A stretch of DNA of 64,000 bases from Notamacropus eugenii (Eukaryota > Chordata > Mammalia > Diprotodontia > Macropodidae): assembly GCF_028372415.1 (NCBI RefSeq), contig NC_092875.1, positions 409,463,239-409,527,238 of the forward strand, written 5' to 3'. Shown piece by piece: positions 24,373 through 35,895 of the stretch. The position numbers and the translations under genes were made by a program. The notes beneath the pieces were generated by a model. It was not told where the DNA came from. It made no database searches and saw nothing but the letters and a program-made list of their open reading frames with translations. Each line of letters starts with the position of its first letter. The stretch's first letter is position 1.

Positions 24373-25113
24373 ATTAAGGGGTAAAGGAGGAAAATTCTGG
24401 GAAGAGAAAGGGAGTAATGGAATGGGGGAGGCTATAACTCATAAAAGAGATAAGAAAAATCTTATTCAGTGGAGGACATAAGGGAGAAGGGGAGAGGGGG
24501 AAAAATAAAGCTACTCTCTCCACATGGGGCTGAAGGAGGGAATAACATGTTCACTAAATTTGATATGAAAATTTATATACACCACAGGAAAGTAGGAGAG
24601 GAGGCAACAAGTGGAGTGAAGGAAATGTTAGAAGGGAGGGCAAATGGGAGAAGGGAGTCACTAGAAATAAGCACTTTTGAGAAGGGGCAAGGTCAATTGT
24701 AGGGGGGAAAATAAGAGGGGATAGGGTAGGTCAGAGGGCAATATAATTAGTATTACACAACATGATTACTATGGAAGTCTTTTGCAAAACAGCACATATT
24801 TATTCTGTATTGAATTGATTGCCTTCTCAGTAGGGCTGGGGAGGGAGGGGGGAAGGGAGAGAAGTTGGAATTCAAAGTATTAGAAATGAATGTTGAGAAT
24901 TTTTATTGCATATAATTGGGAAATAAGAAACTGCATGGATAGGGGTATGGAAATTTATCTTGCCCTGCAAGAAAAGAGAGAAGATGGGGATAGGAGAGGG
25001 GTGTGGTGTGATGGAGAGGAGGGTACATTGAGGGAAGGACTAATCAGAATGCAAGGTATTAGGAAGCAGGGGGAGTGGAGTGATGGGGATAAAAATTGGA
25101 CATGTTACAGAGT

Positions 25114-26330
25114 GAGGCAAAAGCAATTAGTATTAAAACAATAGACTGAATTAATTACTGAGAATAAATCAATGGCATTTTTAGTTTGGAGAAAAGAATT
25201 TTAGTCTAAATTTCCTAGAGGAAGGTAAACTTGTGTAAAATTTGGCATTGATGGAAAAGTCAAGGTTTTAATTTAATCAGGAACTAGAACATGTATACAA
25301 AGGCATGTAGCCACTTAAGACTTGCCTCAAAAGATGTTCCTTAGCTAAAGTGAAACTATAATCATATTTGAAACCTGGTTATTGGAACTTTCCATTTTTA
25401 GATGCTATGGGACTATTAAGTAACTGTTCTTCTGAGTCTAATTCCAGATATGGATAGCAAGAAAGGTGATCTGAGCCTCCAGTACATGATGCCAGTAAGC
25501 TGATGAGATGCTGGTATGAACTGCATAAGTGATCTCAAGGGAAGGGTGGGAGAGCAGCCGTTCAGCATGGGCTGAGGTGGTATTCTCCTGACTCAATTTC
25601 CCCACTGACACCTGGCAGACCCTAAGCCTGACTGAATGCAAGTGGACAATCTAATCCTGCCTGGAAGTGACATGAAGTTGGGGAGATATTGTATCCCTGC
25701 AATGTCCTTACTATTGGTGGCAATTTCCTATAGTTAAAAGGTTTGTAAGCTTAATACCAGATCTATTCAATTATAGATTATGGGTAGGGGAACATCTGAG
25801 GTTAAGTCTAAAATTAAGCTATTAGGCATAGGACTTTAGACCAACGACAATAAGTTAAGAGTCCTTTAATTCTTAGGAATACTGTGGAGACAATTAGGTC
25901 AAGAGCTTGTGAAGTTAGCAACGTAAATATTATTTGTATCTCAGTTGGTTAATGTTTTAAAAAAAATTCTTTTGTGGTCCATATTGTAAATGCTTTAAAA
26001 AGAAGTATCACCTGACCAAAAGTTGGAATTACTTTATCTGTTATAAACTGTGTTAAAAAAACAAAAACCCAAGTCTGGGCATGATGTAGCTCCAGAGCAG
26101 ATTTACACTCTTGATGAAACAGGTCTCCTTTTGTGATGCTCATCAGTGTTCATCAATGGAATCATCAATCAACTTTGGGGTTAAAGATTAAAAGAACATG
26201 TTGACTTTTCTTGCTTGTGCAAAGACTATGGGCTCTCAAAAAATCAACACTTTAGATAGAGACTGAAAACTTTAATTGTTCTAGAGTTTGTTTCTTAAAG
26301 CATGAAGTTGTGAATAGATAAAGTAAGAAG
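25114..26330. other. no recognised feature
   Basis: Unique-looking, AT-rich sequence. Minus ORFs at 25438 and 25949 (67 and 64 codons) have no motif. Confidence 0.35.
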
Positions 26331-26342
26331 TTAAAAAAAAAA

Positions 26343-26682
26343 GAATTTGCTATAAAACTTGGGACCACTGCTGTGGTTTCCCACAGACAGCAATGGCATT
26401 TGTCAGGTGGTCAACACCCTTTTCACATTCACCTTAGGCTAGTAATTCCTCACCAAGCTGTATTTCTTCAAGAAAGAACTTCTCAACAGCTTCTACATCT
26501 TTAAGTTCAGGTAACTTGGAAAGTCCAGCTCTCTCTTCAGCAATCTTCTATTTTTTTCCACTCTCAGAGCCCATGCTTGAAGTTGGGGTCACTTCCATCT
26601 CTTGTGGTTGAAGTAAATATAGTAGTCGATGAAGAGGAGCCCTGCACACATCAGTGGTGATTGCACCACTCTGGCCCACCAT
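26343..26682 (-). pseudogene. TOMM20: TOMM20 processed pseudogene (3'-truncated)
   Basis: TOMM20 is the outer-mitochondrial-membrane import receptor that binds presequences. Read on the minus strand from an ATG at 26682, the translation follows the protein from residue 1 to about 115 of 145 without an intron. It starts MVGQSGAITTDVC. After a shift it continues with the membrane-segment region (LLFIDYYIYFNHKR), then DPNFK. After further shifts it reads KIAEERAGLSKLPEL, EKFFLEEIQLGEELLA, GVDHLTNAIAVCG and PQQ. At least three frameshifts are visible. There are stops after the DPNFK region, and two Gln codons have become stops (LLA*GE and VL*QI). Homology ends abruptly near VLQQ-L beside a run of A on the plus strand, so the normal 3' end and poly(A) tail are missing. 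Lack of introns points to LINE-mediated retrocopying; it is not functional. Confidence 0.9.
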
Positions 26683-26774
26683 GTTTCTGGCTGCAGCTTA
26701 CACAATGGAACCGTCCCTAGCTGATCCCCAAGCCAGAAGTATATGACGTTAATGTCTATTCCCAAAGTCAAGCT

Positions 26775-27140
26775 CATTGTAGAATCTGAGTTGGAAGGAA
26801 ATTTAAAAGATAGAACTCCCTTGAATCCCTTTTACAGTGTCCACAAAAAGTGGCTATCTAATCTCTATTTGAACATCTCCAGTAAAAGAGTTCACTAACT
26901 CATGAGATATCCCATTACATTATTTGATAGCCTTAATTATTTAAAGAAAAGATCTTCATGATGAGTTGAATTTTCCTCCCTGTAATTTCTGGTCATTGGT
27001 CCTGGTTTGGCCCTCTAGAACTAATCAAAATGAGCTTTATCTCTGTTCCACATAGATCTTCAGATATAGAAAACCAGATATTCTTTCTTCCTACATCCTT
27101 TCCTTAGAATAGATATCTTCAAAACAATTTTCAAAGTCCT
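26775..27140 (-). mobile_element. L3/CR1-like LINE 3' end
   Basis: The segment begins agaatctgagttggaaggaaa and continues with ggctatctaatctctatttgaacatctccag. It then has the region ttcctccctgtaatttctggtcattggtcctggtttggccctctagaact. This is the order of an L3/CR1 3' end read in reverse. Confidence 0.65.
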
Positions 27141-28720
27141 ACTCTGATGCCTGGTCATGAAATGAAGATAATCTAGGGAGTTTTGTTGGCTGTGTCACCA
27201 GAGAAGAAGCTCTCCAGATTCTACCAGAAAAACTTCAGAAGTGGTCTTGGGAAGAGTCTGTAGTTACTGTCTGGGGACTGGACTACCTCCTCATGAAGTT
27301 TGCAACCAGTACTTTAACTGGTCCCCAGACCATAGACACAGTTTCTTCTTGGGACCCGTTTTTAAAGTGGATCATATAGAAGTAGACCAAACAGCACTGA
27401 TATTCCTTTTATGATTTCCTTTGTTTCATGGCCATGGTAACCCATGAAACAAACAAACAATCAAATTGCATAATGAGCCTCAATGCTATCCAGATCACTT
27501 CTATGTCTATAAAGATGATTGCAAAACAGTAGCTAAGGGGGCAGAGAGGGTTAAGAATGACAGTTCTTAGATTAATAATAAATACTAAAACTTGTGACTC
27601 TAAATATGATATTCCAGTATCCATAAAGACCAACAGGTCTTATACAACTGAAGCAACAGAACCACATCAGTATTAGTTATTCTCATTGGGTGCAACACCA
27701 GAGGACATAAGACAGTTGAAGCTAAAAAGGAAATGTAGCTTACAGTTTATTCTTGGAGTGGAAAATAAAGGAGTTGATTTTATCATGTGCTCAAAGGCAA
27801 TAAAAAAAGTCATTTCATGGTACACTTGATCATCTAGCAGCAAAGTATCAATAATGAGAATAAACAAAAAAGGAAAATAGCATAATCATAACTGTAGCCT
27901 ATAGGCCCAACACTTGTGCAGAGGATGATTAAGTTAAGAAATTTTAGATGTGAGAATGAAATTGTCTAAACCAGGTCAACATAAATCATGTTATTTAGTG
28001 ATATGAATGAGAAGGTGGTCATGAGGGAGGATAATTCTTTTAAATGTTTGGAAATAAAGGTCAGAATTGAGAAGTTAAAGAGGACAAAAATTTATGGAAT
28101 ATTCAGAAGCTACATTCCTATATATCACACAGACTTTTTTGAGTAAGACAATTAAAAGTTGTTGTAAATAAACAACAAACATCATTTTAAAAATGCAGCT
28201 GACTATTTCTTACAGAGAGGAGACAATCTCCTTGGAAATAAATCTTTAATATAGTTTTTGTTTAGTCATACTTGTTAGAGCAGAAATCAAAAGCAATACA
28301 AAATTAGAAAAAAAAAAGATAAAGATGAGAAGATATTACATGCAGTTAACACATCCCTAAGTTGACCTATTCCAACAAGGTGTTGATACCAAAAAAGTAG
28401 GGGAGGAGGGATGGATAAACTTATAGAGACTAAATCTTATTATTATTGTTTTTACAGAATTTTATCCAATGTAACATGATTGTCACATGGAGTTGCTAAT
28501 GGAACCCAGAAACCACATTAGTCAGCAAACAATTGGTTTCCTTGTGAAGTTAACTAACATAGGATCCAAGAATATCATTCGTTTAGGACAGAAACTCATT
28601 TAGGAAATCATTTAGGAAAATGATGGTAAAAAAATCAGAAGCAGTATCACTTCACAGAACAGTGAAAAGCAATGACAGAGAAAACATTTCTATAGAAAGC
28701 TTGGCATAATGCCTCTCCTT
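27141..28720. other. no recognised feature
   Basis: About 1.6 kb of AT-rich sequence in which I recognise no gene or repeat family. Minus ORFs at 27409 and 27673 (74 and 64 codons) carry no domain. Confidence 0.35.
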
Positions 28721-28741
28721 TTAAAAGAAAGGCATGTGTGC

Positions 28742-29114
28742 TGTGTGATGACTAACTTTGATAGACTTGGCTTTTCTCAGCAATGCAAGATTCTAATTCA
28801 GCTCAAAAAGCCTCATGATGGAAAATGCCATCCACATCCAGAGAAAGAATTGTGGAGTCTAATGCAGATTGAAGAGTACTATTTGCTCCCTTTTGTTTTG
28901 TTTATTCTTTTTCATGGTTTATTCCATTTGTTGTAATTCTTCTTTGCAACACGACTAATGTGAAAATATTTTTTAATGTGAATGTATATGTAGAGCCTAT
29001 GTCAGATTGCATGCCATAGTGGGGAGAGGGGAGGGAGAAGGGGAGAAAATTTGGAATGTGAAAAAGCTTGTGGAACTGAATGTTGTAAACTAAAAATAAA
29101 TAAGTATTTTAAAA
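28742..29114 (+). mobile_element. L1 3' end, 5'-truncated
   Basis: Covers the end of L1 after ORF2: gactaactttgatagacttgg, gatggaaaatgccatccacatccagagaaag, and a gaggggagggagaaggggagaaaatttgg 3' UTR with an A-rich tail. Flanks agaaaggcatgtgt (28727) and agaaagacgtatgt (about 29116) look like a decayed target-site duplication (11 of 14 matching). Confidence 0.8.
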
Positions 29115-29442
29115 AAGAAAGACGTATGTATTTATGAAGGACAATGCTTATAGAATATTTCATGTGATGTCACTTTACTGGTTTTGCTTGACTGTATGTA
29201 TACATATTTAGTTAATGAAGGACTCACAGCAGGGGAGGGGACATCTAGAAATGACTAGGATATGAATACAAATAATATTACTTTGAATCCCATTTTTGTA
29301 TGGGACTCAACTAATTCAGATCATCTCAAAAACATTTATAAATTACATTAGGACACCAACAAATAAACAGATATTGGAACTAACTAAGAAATTACATTAT
29401 ACTTAGAAGCCACCATGGATAATAAAATCAATCAGGTTTTTT

Positions 29443-30667
29443 AATAGTATTTTGTTTTTCCCAAAAAACATGTCAAGACAATTTTTAGCATTAATTTTTA
29501 CAAGATTTTGAGTTCCAAACTTTTCTCCCTCCCTTCCTTTCTTTCTCCTTCTGAAAACAGTAGGTTGTTTGGTATAGGTTATACATATGCTATCATGTAA
29601 AATATATTTCCATAATAATCACAGTTGTGAAAGAAAAAACAGATCAAAAGGAAAAAAATTATGAAAAAAAGACTAAAGTAAGTGGAAAACAATATGCTTT
29701 GATCTTCATTAGGAGTCAATCACTTTTTTATCTGGATGTGGATAGCATTTTCCTTTATGAGCCCTTTGTACTTATTTTGAATCATTGTGTTGCTGAGAAG
29801 AGCTGAGTCATTCATAGTTGCTCATCAAACAATGTTGTTGATACTTAGTACAATGTTGTTCTGGTTCTTTTCATTTCACTTTGCATCAGTTCATACAAGT
29901 CTTTCCAGGTTTTTCTGAAATGTCTGGTCATCATTTCTTATTGCACAACGGTAATTATATTCAGATACCACAACTTGTTCAGCCATTCCCCAGGTGGTGG
30001 GGAATTTCCAATTTCCAATATTTTTACCATCATGAAATGGGCTGCTATAAATATTTTTTGCACATGTAGATACTTTACCCTTTTTTATGATCTCTTTGGG
30101 TCACAGACTTAGTAGTGGCATTGCTGGATCAAACCACAGTTTGGTTGTCCTTTGCACATAATTCCAAATTGTTCTCCAGAATGATTGGATCAGTTCACAA
30201 CTCCACCAATAGTGCACTAGTGTTCCAATTTTCCCACATCCTCCCCAACAGTTATTTTCCTTTTTTGTCATATTAGCCAATCTGATAGGTGTAAGGTGGT
30301 ACCTCAGAGTTGTATTAATCTATATTTCTCTATGCAAAAGTAATTTAGAGCACTTCTTCATATGCCTATAGATAGCTTTGATTTCTTCATCTGAAAACTG
30401 CCTGTTCTTATCCTTTGGCCATTTATCAATGGGGAATGGCTTATATTCTAATACAATTTGACTCATTTCTCTATATATTTGAGAAATGAGGTCTTTATCA
30501 GAGACTTGCTGTAAAGATTATTTCCCAGCTTTCTTCTAATTTTGGTTGGATTTGGGGTTACAAAAGCTTTGTTTGTATAAAACCTTTTTATTTTAATATA
30601 ATCAAAATGATCTATTTTACATTTTGCAGTGTTCTCTATCTTTTGTTTCACCATGAAATTGTCCCTC
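29443..30667 (-). mobile_element. L1, 5'-truncated, with ORF2 C-terminal part
   Basis: Left end is the 3' UTR and tail (caagattttgagttccaaac). Moving right come the ORF2 terminus (ccaggtttttctgaaatg, ggctgctataaatatt, tctgataggtgtaaggtggtacctc) and more upstream ORF2 at 30463-30660 with NFDYIK-like residues (HFDYIKIKRFYTNKAF). Frames are broken. Near-identical flanks tcaatcaggttttt (29428) and tcaatcaagttttt (30668) form a probable target-site duplication of 14 bp with one mismatch. Confidence 0.85.
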
Positions 30668-30737
30668 TCAATCAAGTTTTTATTAAACATCTGCTATACT
30701 TTCTCTGTAGTATCATATTCAATATTTAAAGCTAAGT

Positions 30738-30985
30738 TATTTTGGAGTGTAATTAGGGGTGTGCTGGGACCAACTTGCATGGATACATGAGAGGGTTTAT
30801 ACCACAAAAACTGAAAATCAGTAGATATTACAAATTAGTATTTTTTGTTTTGTTTATATAGACAAGAAAAGGATGAAGAAAATGTTAATAATTCAGATTA
30901 AACTTAAAAAATGTGTCATGTGTACGTTTTATTTTTCTCAGAAAGTTAGTTGCTAAATATTTACCAGCACATCACCTTGTGTGGC
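30738..30985 (+). repeat. unclassified interspersed repeat, copy 1
   Basis: Shares an ordered set of words with 33300-33550: the gctggnaccaa-like start, aaaattgacaaa/gaaaatcag, atattacaaat, gacaagaaaaggatgaagaaaatgttaata, and a terminal gttgctaaatatttaccagca. The family is unknown to me. Confidence 0.5.
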
Positions 30986-31279
30986 ATCTTTTGTCATTCC
31001 AATCTTTTCTTTCCTTTCTGATAGCTTTTGTGAAATCCTTCATGATTCTGAATAGAGAAAATCTTGAAACCATGCTGAGTATTTTTAATGCACATTTGTG
31101 TTATCTAACCTTAACTGGGTCCTCAGTGCTGGATGGTCAACTTTTAATTCTTACTTTATTGATTATATCTCATTTCTTGGAAATTATTTGGTTTTTTTTC
31201 CCCTCAAGCCAATCCTTTCTTTCAGTCAAGGATTTTCTTTTCTATTCAATCAAGAAGATTAAGGCCATCCACTAAGAGC
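30986..31279. other. no recognised feature
   Basis: AT-rich. Part of a 120-codon ORF (30913-31275) of hydrophobic, low-complexity composition with no recognisable domain. Confidence 0.35.
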
Positions 31280-32005
31280 TACTTCTTATTCTATATATTA
31301 TACCTTCAAACCTTTCTGCATTATCTCCCAACCTCTTTTCCTTTGCTTTAGTCTCTGAAGAAGTAAAGTCTCTCTTCAGTAAGACCAAATCTATTGCATA
31401 AGCCCTTGGTTCCATCTTCTCCTGCTTTCTCCTGGCATCTGTCAATTCACTCATCTTCAATATCTCCTTACCTACTAGATCTTTCCTCTCTGAGGAAAAA
31501 TATGCTCCATCCTTTAAAATATCTTGTTGGTTCTGACATCAAGATATCATATTCTAGTTCTTTTCCATTTTACACACAATATCCTAGATAAAGCTGTCTA
31601 CATTCATTTCCTCCATTTCCTTACCTTGCAATCATGTGCAGTCTGACTTCCAAGCTCACCACTATACTGAAACTATATTCTCCAATGTAATAAAATATGT
31701 CTTAACTGCTAAATCTGACATCTAATATTTGAACTCTCTGTAGCTACCAGCACTGCTGGACACTATTTCCTCCTGAATATGCTCTTTTATCTTGGCTACC
31801 ACAGTAATATTGTTTCCTTGTTTTCTTCTTACCTGTCTGTTGACATTCTTGAAGTTTCCTTTACTGAATCACCCATTTCTCACCCTTTAAAGGAAGATTT
31901 CCCCCACAGTATTATTTTGCTTTGGGACCCCTTATCTGTTTATACTCTTAATATGAATGAACTCACATTTCTTTTGTGTTCAAATATCATCTCTGTGCAA
32001 TGGTG
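31280..32005 (+). mobile_element. L2 LINE, reverse-transcriptase region of ORF2
   Basis: The order follows L2 ORF2: a 'ccaagctcaccactatactgaaact' region, taagtgct-like aatctgacatc, ctgctggacactatttcctcctgaatatgctc, then ctcacatttctt and aaatatcatctctgtgca, which stops just before the catalytic ADD box. Many frame breaks; ends abruptly at about 32005. Confidence 0.65.
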
Positions 32006-32029
32006 GACAGCAGCATGCCTGGGGAAGTA

Positions 32030-32490
32030 GGGTTGGTGTGATATGACGATATCATGGGAAGAGAAAAGACATCAGGATCCTGCAGCACTGGAGGTATGAG
32101 TTCCATTCCCTATGTGTGTTCCCTAGGTGTGGGCTCTCTAGTAATGTAGTCAGTATATATGCACACTCTTTCCACTGGCATTGTGCATTTGGGGGAGGGT
32201 ACACCCTAGTTTTATGGACAGAGAGTTTTGGGGCTCTTTCAATTAATGTCTTTGTTTTGAGGTAATTGGGTTAATTGGCTGATAATTAAAGGTGAACACA
32301 ATGGTGGAGGTTTAGGAACTATAAATTTACAAGTATGAACCTATAGATATCTTGAACTTGGGGTGCTAGGGAAGCCCACCCCAAGTATAAATAGGAGAGG
32401 AAGGTAGCGAGAAAGAGATCCAGTATCCCTAATAGAAGCCTCCTTTGTGCCTTGAGAACTCAACCTCTATGAACAAATTTAACAAAAGAT
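32030..32490 (+). mobile_element. possible LTR fragment (fossil)
   Basis: Contains a TATA-like tataaataggag at about 32392 in a setting that looks like a U3/R boundary (gaagcctcctttgtgccttgagaact). No internal retroviral sequence, clean termini or flanking duplication was found, so the call is weak. Confidence 0.3.
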
Positions 32491-33299
32491 ACAATAGCCC
32501 CTCTCTTCATCTGAGTAAATGTTTAGATACAATATTACACTGGTAAAAGAATCAGAGTCAAGAAATCTGGAATTTGTGACTTGACCAGATGAGAGAAGAA
32601 ACTATCTGCCATGTTACATTAAAGGAACTTTGTTGCCAGTAACATCTGGTTGGATTTCTTTGCCTTAATCTGACTGTGACAAGAATAGGGTTCTTGCTCA
32701 AAGAGTAAATCAAAGTTTTTGGATCAACTACCTCTAAATCAAGAGGGAAGCTGATGGACAAGTTCCTACACTCTCATTCTTATGTCCTGACAAAAAAGAG
32801 CAGCAGAATCAAATTCATAGAACCATAGAACTTTATTGTTGGAAAGATCGTTAGAGGTTCTAAAACCCTAATTTTACATATGATAATATCCTGCATCTAT
32901 GTCACAGTATGTTGTCCTGCTTGATATTTTGGCATACAGGAGATACTTTACTCAGGAACCTGAGGTTTGCAACAGATCTAAATTCAGGAGAGTGTATAGC
33001 TATGTGTTGACTCTGTGTAATATGCCTCCCTTCAAGAAATGAGACTAGGAAACCTGAGATTGTTTTTTTTTCCTTTTGTTCAACTTGAGGAAAATATGTA
33101 CCTAATCACTGAGTTTCCCATTCCTAAATGGTATCACATAATCACTGTGGTTATATAGTTTTATAACTATATAGCTATAGTGGTGCATTCTATGATTTGC
33201 CATAGGATTACCCCAAGTGGTTCTCACTACACATGACCATCTACAGTATTTTCATTCAATATGTTTTTATACTTTCATTGTCCTTCCCCTCCTTGTCCA
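32491..33299. other. mostly unique sequence
   Basis: A short MIR-like core is visible at 32815-32890 (aaccatagaactttattgttggaaagatcgttagagg). Nothing else recognised. Confidence 0.35.
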
Positions 33300-33550
33300 T
33301 ACATACAGGGATGTTTTGGAGGCAAGTTGAACCAGCTCAAGAAGCTGATTCATTGTGAGCATTTACACTTTGAAAATTGACAAACACTACAAATTGGGGC
33401 TTTTTTTTGCTTTCTTGATTATCTAGACTTAAGAAAGTGATGGAGAAACATTAATGATGCATATTCAACTGAAAAGTGTGTAGTTCTCTAATTCTTCCCC
33501 CTCACACCTGGAGAGTTGCTTGTTAAACATTTACCAGCATTTTTCTGCAC
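33300..33550 (+). repeat. unclassified interspersed repeat, copy 2
   Basis: Aligns by eye with 30738-30985: aattgacaaacactacaaattgggg, gacttaagaaagtgatggagaaa, gagttgcttgttaaacatttaccagca. Both copies lie on the same strand. Confidence 0.5.
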
Positions 33551-34545
33551 ACAGTAGATCATTTTGAACTACAGGTTTCAATTCATCTTCCATTTATGCC
33601 AAACCTTCTTCACTGTGTTCAATTTCTTTACAAAAAAAAAAAAAGATTTTATATATTTATTTGTTTTTAGTGTTCAACATTCACTTCCACAAGATATTGG
33701 GTTCTAAATTTTCTCTCCATCAAAAATTTGGAACTCAAAATCTTATGAAAATGAATGTTGAAAAATAAACATATAAAATTTAAAAATAAATAAATAATTT
33801 TTCTTATTTCATTCCTCCCTGACCCCAAGACAGCATGCATTCTGATTACTTCTTCCTCCAATTTGTCCTCCTTTTGATCACATCCTTCTCTTCCCTTTCC
33901 CCTAACCCCTCTATTTTCCTATATGCTAAGATACATTTCTATGCTTTGTTGCCTATGTATCTTATTTCCCAGTTGCATGTAAAAACAATTTTTAACATTT
34001 GTTTTTAAAACTTTGAGTTTCAACTTCTCTCCCATTCACCCTCCTCATCCATCCCTACTGAGAAAGCAAGCAGTTTGATATAGGTTATGCATGTATAGTC
34101 ATGCAAAACACTTCCATAAGAATCATGCGGTGAAAGACTAACTAAATTTCCTTCCATCCTATTCTGCTCCCCCTCATTTATTCTATTCTCTTTTTAGACC
34201 CTATCGCTCCCCAAAAGTGTTTACTTCTAATTACCACCTCCTCCCATTTGCCCTCCCTTCTATCAACCCCCCTATCCCTTGTTTATCCCCTTCTCCCCTA
34301 CTTTCTTGTAGTGTAAGATAGATTTTCATACCAAAGTGAGTGCGCATGTTATTCCCTCCTTAAGTCAAATGTGATGAGAGCAAGGTTCACTTTTTCTCTC
34401 TCACCTCTCCCCTCTTCCCCTCCACTTAAAAAACTTTTTCTTGCCTCTTATTTGAGAGATAATTTGCCCATTCTATTTCTCCCTTTCTCCTCCCAATATA
34501 TTCCTCTCACCCATTAATTTTACTTTTTTAGTTATCATCCCTTCC

Positions 34546-34629
34546 TATCCAACTCACCCTGGGCCCTCTGATTATACATACATATATATATATGTATGTA
34601 TAATCAGAGGGCCCAGGGTGAGTTGGATA
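34546..34629. repeat. perfect 84-bp palindrome
   Basis: Two 42-bp arms meet with no spacer between 34587 and 34588. The arms contain ccaactcaccctgggccctc and its exact complement gagggcccagggtgagttgg. The left arm corresponds to normal HAL1 3' UTR (compare copy C near 42525-42555); the right arm is an inverted duplicate. An AT-dinucleotide run follows to 34694. Confidence 0.98.
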
Positions 34630-34630
34630 A

Positions 34631-34694
<64 letters not shown>
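34630..34694. repeat. (AT)n microsatellite
   Basis: About 60 bp of TA repeats with occasional C or G, directly after the palindrome. Confidence 0.95.
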
Positions 34695-34827
34695 CCCCTC
34701 CAACTACCCTAATACTGAGAAAAGCCTCAAGAGTTACAAATATGATCTTTCCATATAGGAATATAAACAGTTCAACTTTATCAAGTCCCTTATGATTTCT
34801 CTTTCCTGATTACTTTTTCATGCTTCT

Positions 34828-35895
34828 CTTAATTCTTGCATTTGAAAATCAAATTTTCTATTCAGCTCTGGTCTTTCCATCAAGAATGCTTGAAAGCTCT
34901 CTATTTCATTGAATGACCATTTTTTCCCCTGAAGTATTATACTCAGTTTTGCTGGGTAGGTGATTCTTGGTTTTAATCCTAGCTCCTTTGACTTCTGGAA
35001 TATCACATTCCAAGCCTTTCTATCCCTTAATGAAGAAGCTGCTAGATCTTATCTTATCCTGATTGTGTTTCCACAATACTCGAATTGTTTCTTTCTGGCT
35101 GCTTTCAACATTTTCTCCTTGACCTGGGAGTTTTAGAATTTGGCTACAATATTCCTAGGAGTTTTCCTCTTGGGATCTCTTTCAGGAGGAGATTGGTGGA
35201 TTCTTTCAACATTTATTTTACCCTCTGGTTCTAGAATATCAGGGCAGTTTTCCTTGATAATTTATTGAAAGATGATATCTGGCCTCTTTTTTTGATCGTG
35301 GCTTTCAGATAGTCCAATAATTTTCAAATTGTGTCTTCTAGATCTATTTTCCAGGTCAGTTGTTTTCCCAATGAGATAGTTCACATTGTCTGCTATTTTT
35401 CATTCCTTTGGTTTTGTTTTAAAATTTCTTGATTTTTCATAAAGTCATTACCTTCCATCTGCTCCATTCTAATCTTCAAGGAATTATTTTCTTCAGTGAA
35501 CTTTTGGACCTCCTTTTCCATCCAGCCAATTCTGCTTTTTAAGGCATTCTTCTTCTCATTGGCTTTTTGAATGTCTTTTGTTGTTTGGGTTAGTCTGTTT
35601 TTTAAAGTGTTATTTTCTTCAGCATTTTTTTGGTCTCCTTTAGCAAGCAGTTGACTCATTTTTCATGATTTTCTTGCATCACTCTCATTTCTTTTTCTAA
35701 TTTTTCCTCTACTTCTCTTACTTGATTTTCAAAATCCTCTTTGAGTTCTTCCATGGCCTGAGACCAATTCATATTTTTCTTGTAGGCTTTGGATGCAGGA
35801 GCATTGACTTTGTTGTCTTCTGTTAGTGAATTTTGGTCTTCCTTGTCACCAAAGTAAGATTTTATAGTCTGATTCTTTTTCCAGTTTTTGCTCAT
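34828..35895 (-). pseudogene. HAL1/L1 ORF1, copy B (broken)
   Basis: Begins MSKNWKKNQTIKSYF; the coiled-coil part reads ENQVREVEEKLEKEM, then a stop after HEK near 35656, then NTLKNRLTQTTKDIQ and KSRIGWMEKEVQKFTEEN to 35393. The RRM and C-terminal parts lie in other frames with several stops; the last part (34818-35006) reads IFQKSKELGLKPRITYPAKL. Non-coding. Confidence 0.85.

Larger units (their letters stand above)
22436..25113 (+). mobile_element. HAL1-type (half-L1) element, copy A
   Basis: An L1-like 5' end (gaggagccaagatggcagag) is followed by a 5' UTR of about 0.67 kb, an ORF1 region (23108 to about 24115), and about 1.0 kb of purine-rich 3' UTR with no ORF2. About 2.68 kb, close to the other three copies. 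The 3' end is eroded: no A-rich tail or target-site duplication can be seen. Only one promoter-like monomer is present in the 5' UTR (about 22570-22735) against two in copy D. The 3' UTR holds CA and AAAAT microsatellites at 24260-24372. Confidence 0.85.

Noticed and set aside
26589-26777. 62-codon minus ORF as a functional small membrane protein
   Set aside because: It is an accidental reading of the TOMM20 retrocopy plus upstream flank, in a shifted frame that ends at a stop after the membrane-segment region.
30913-31275. 120-codon hydrophobic ORF as a membrane protein gene
   Set aside because: Low-complexity AT-rich translation that overlaps an interspersed repeat; no recognisable family.
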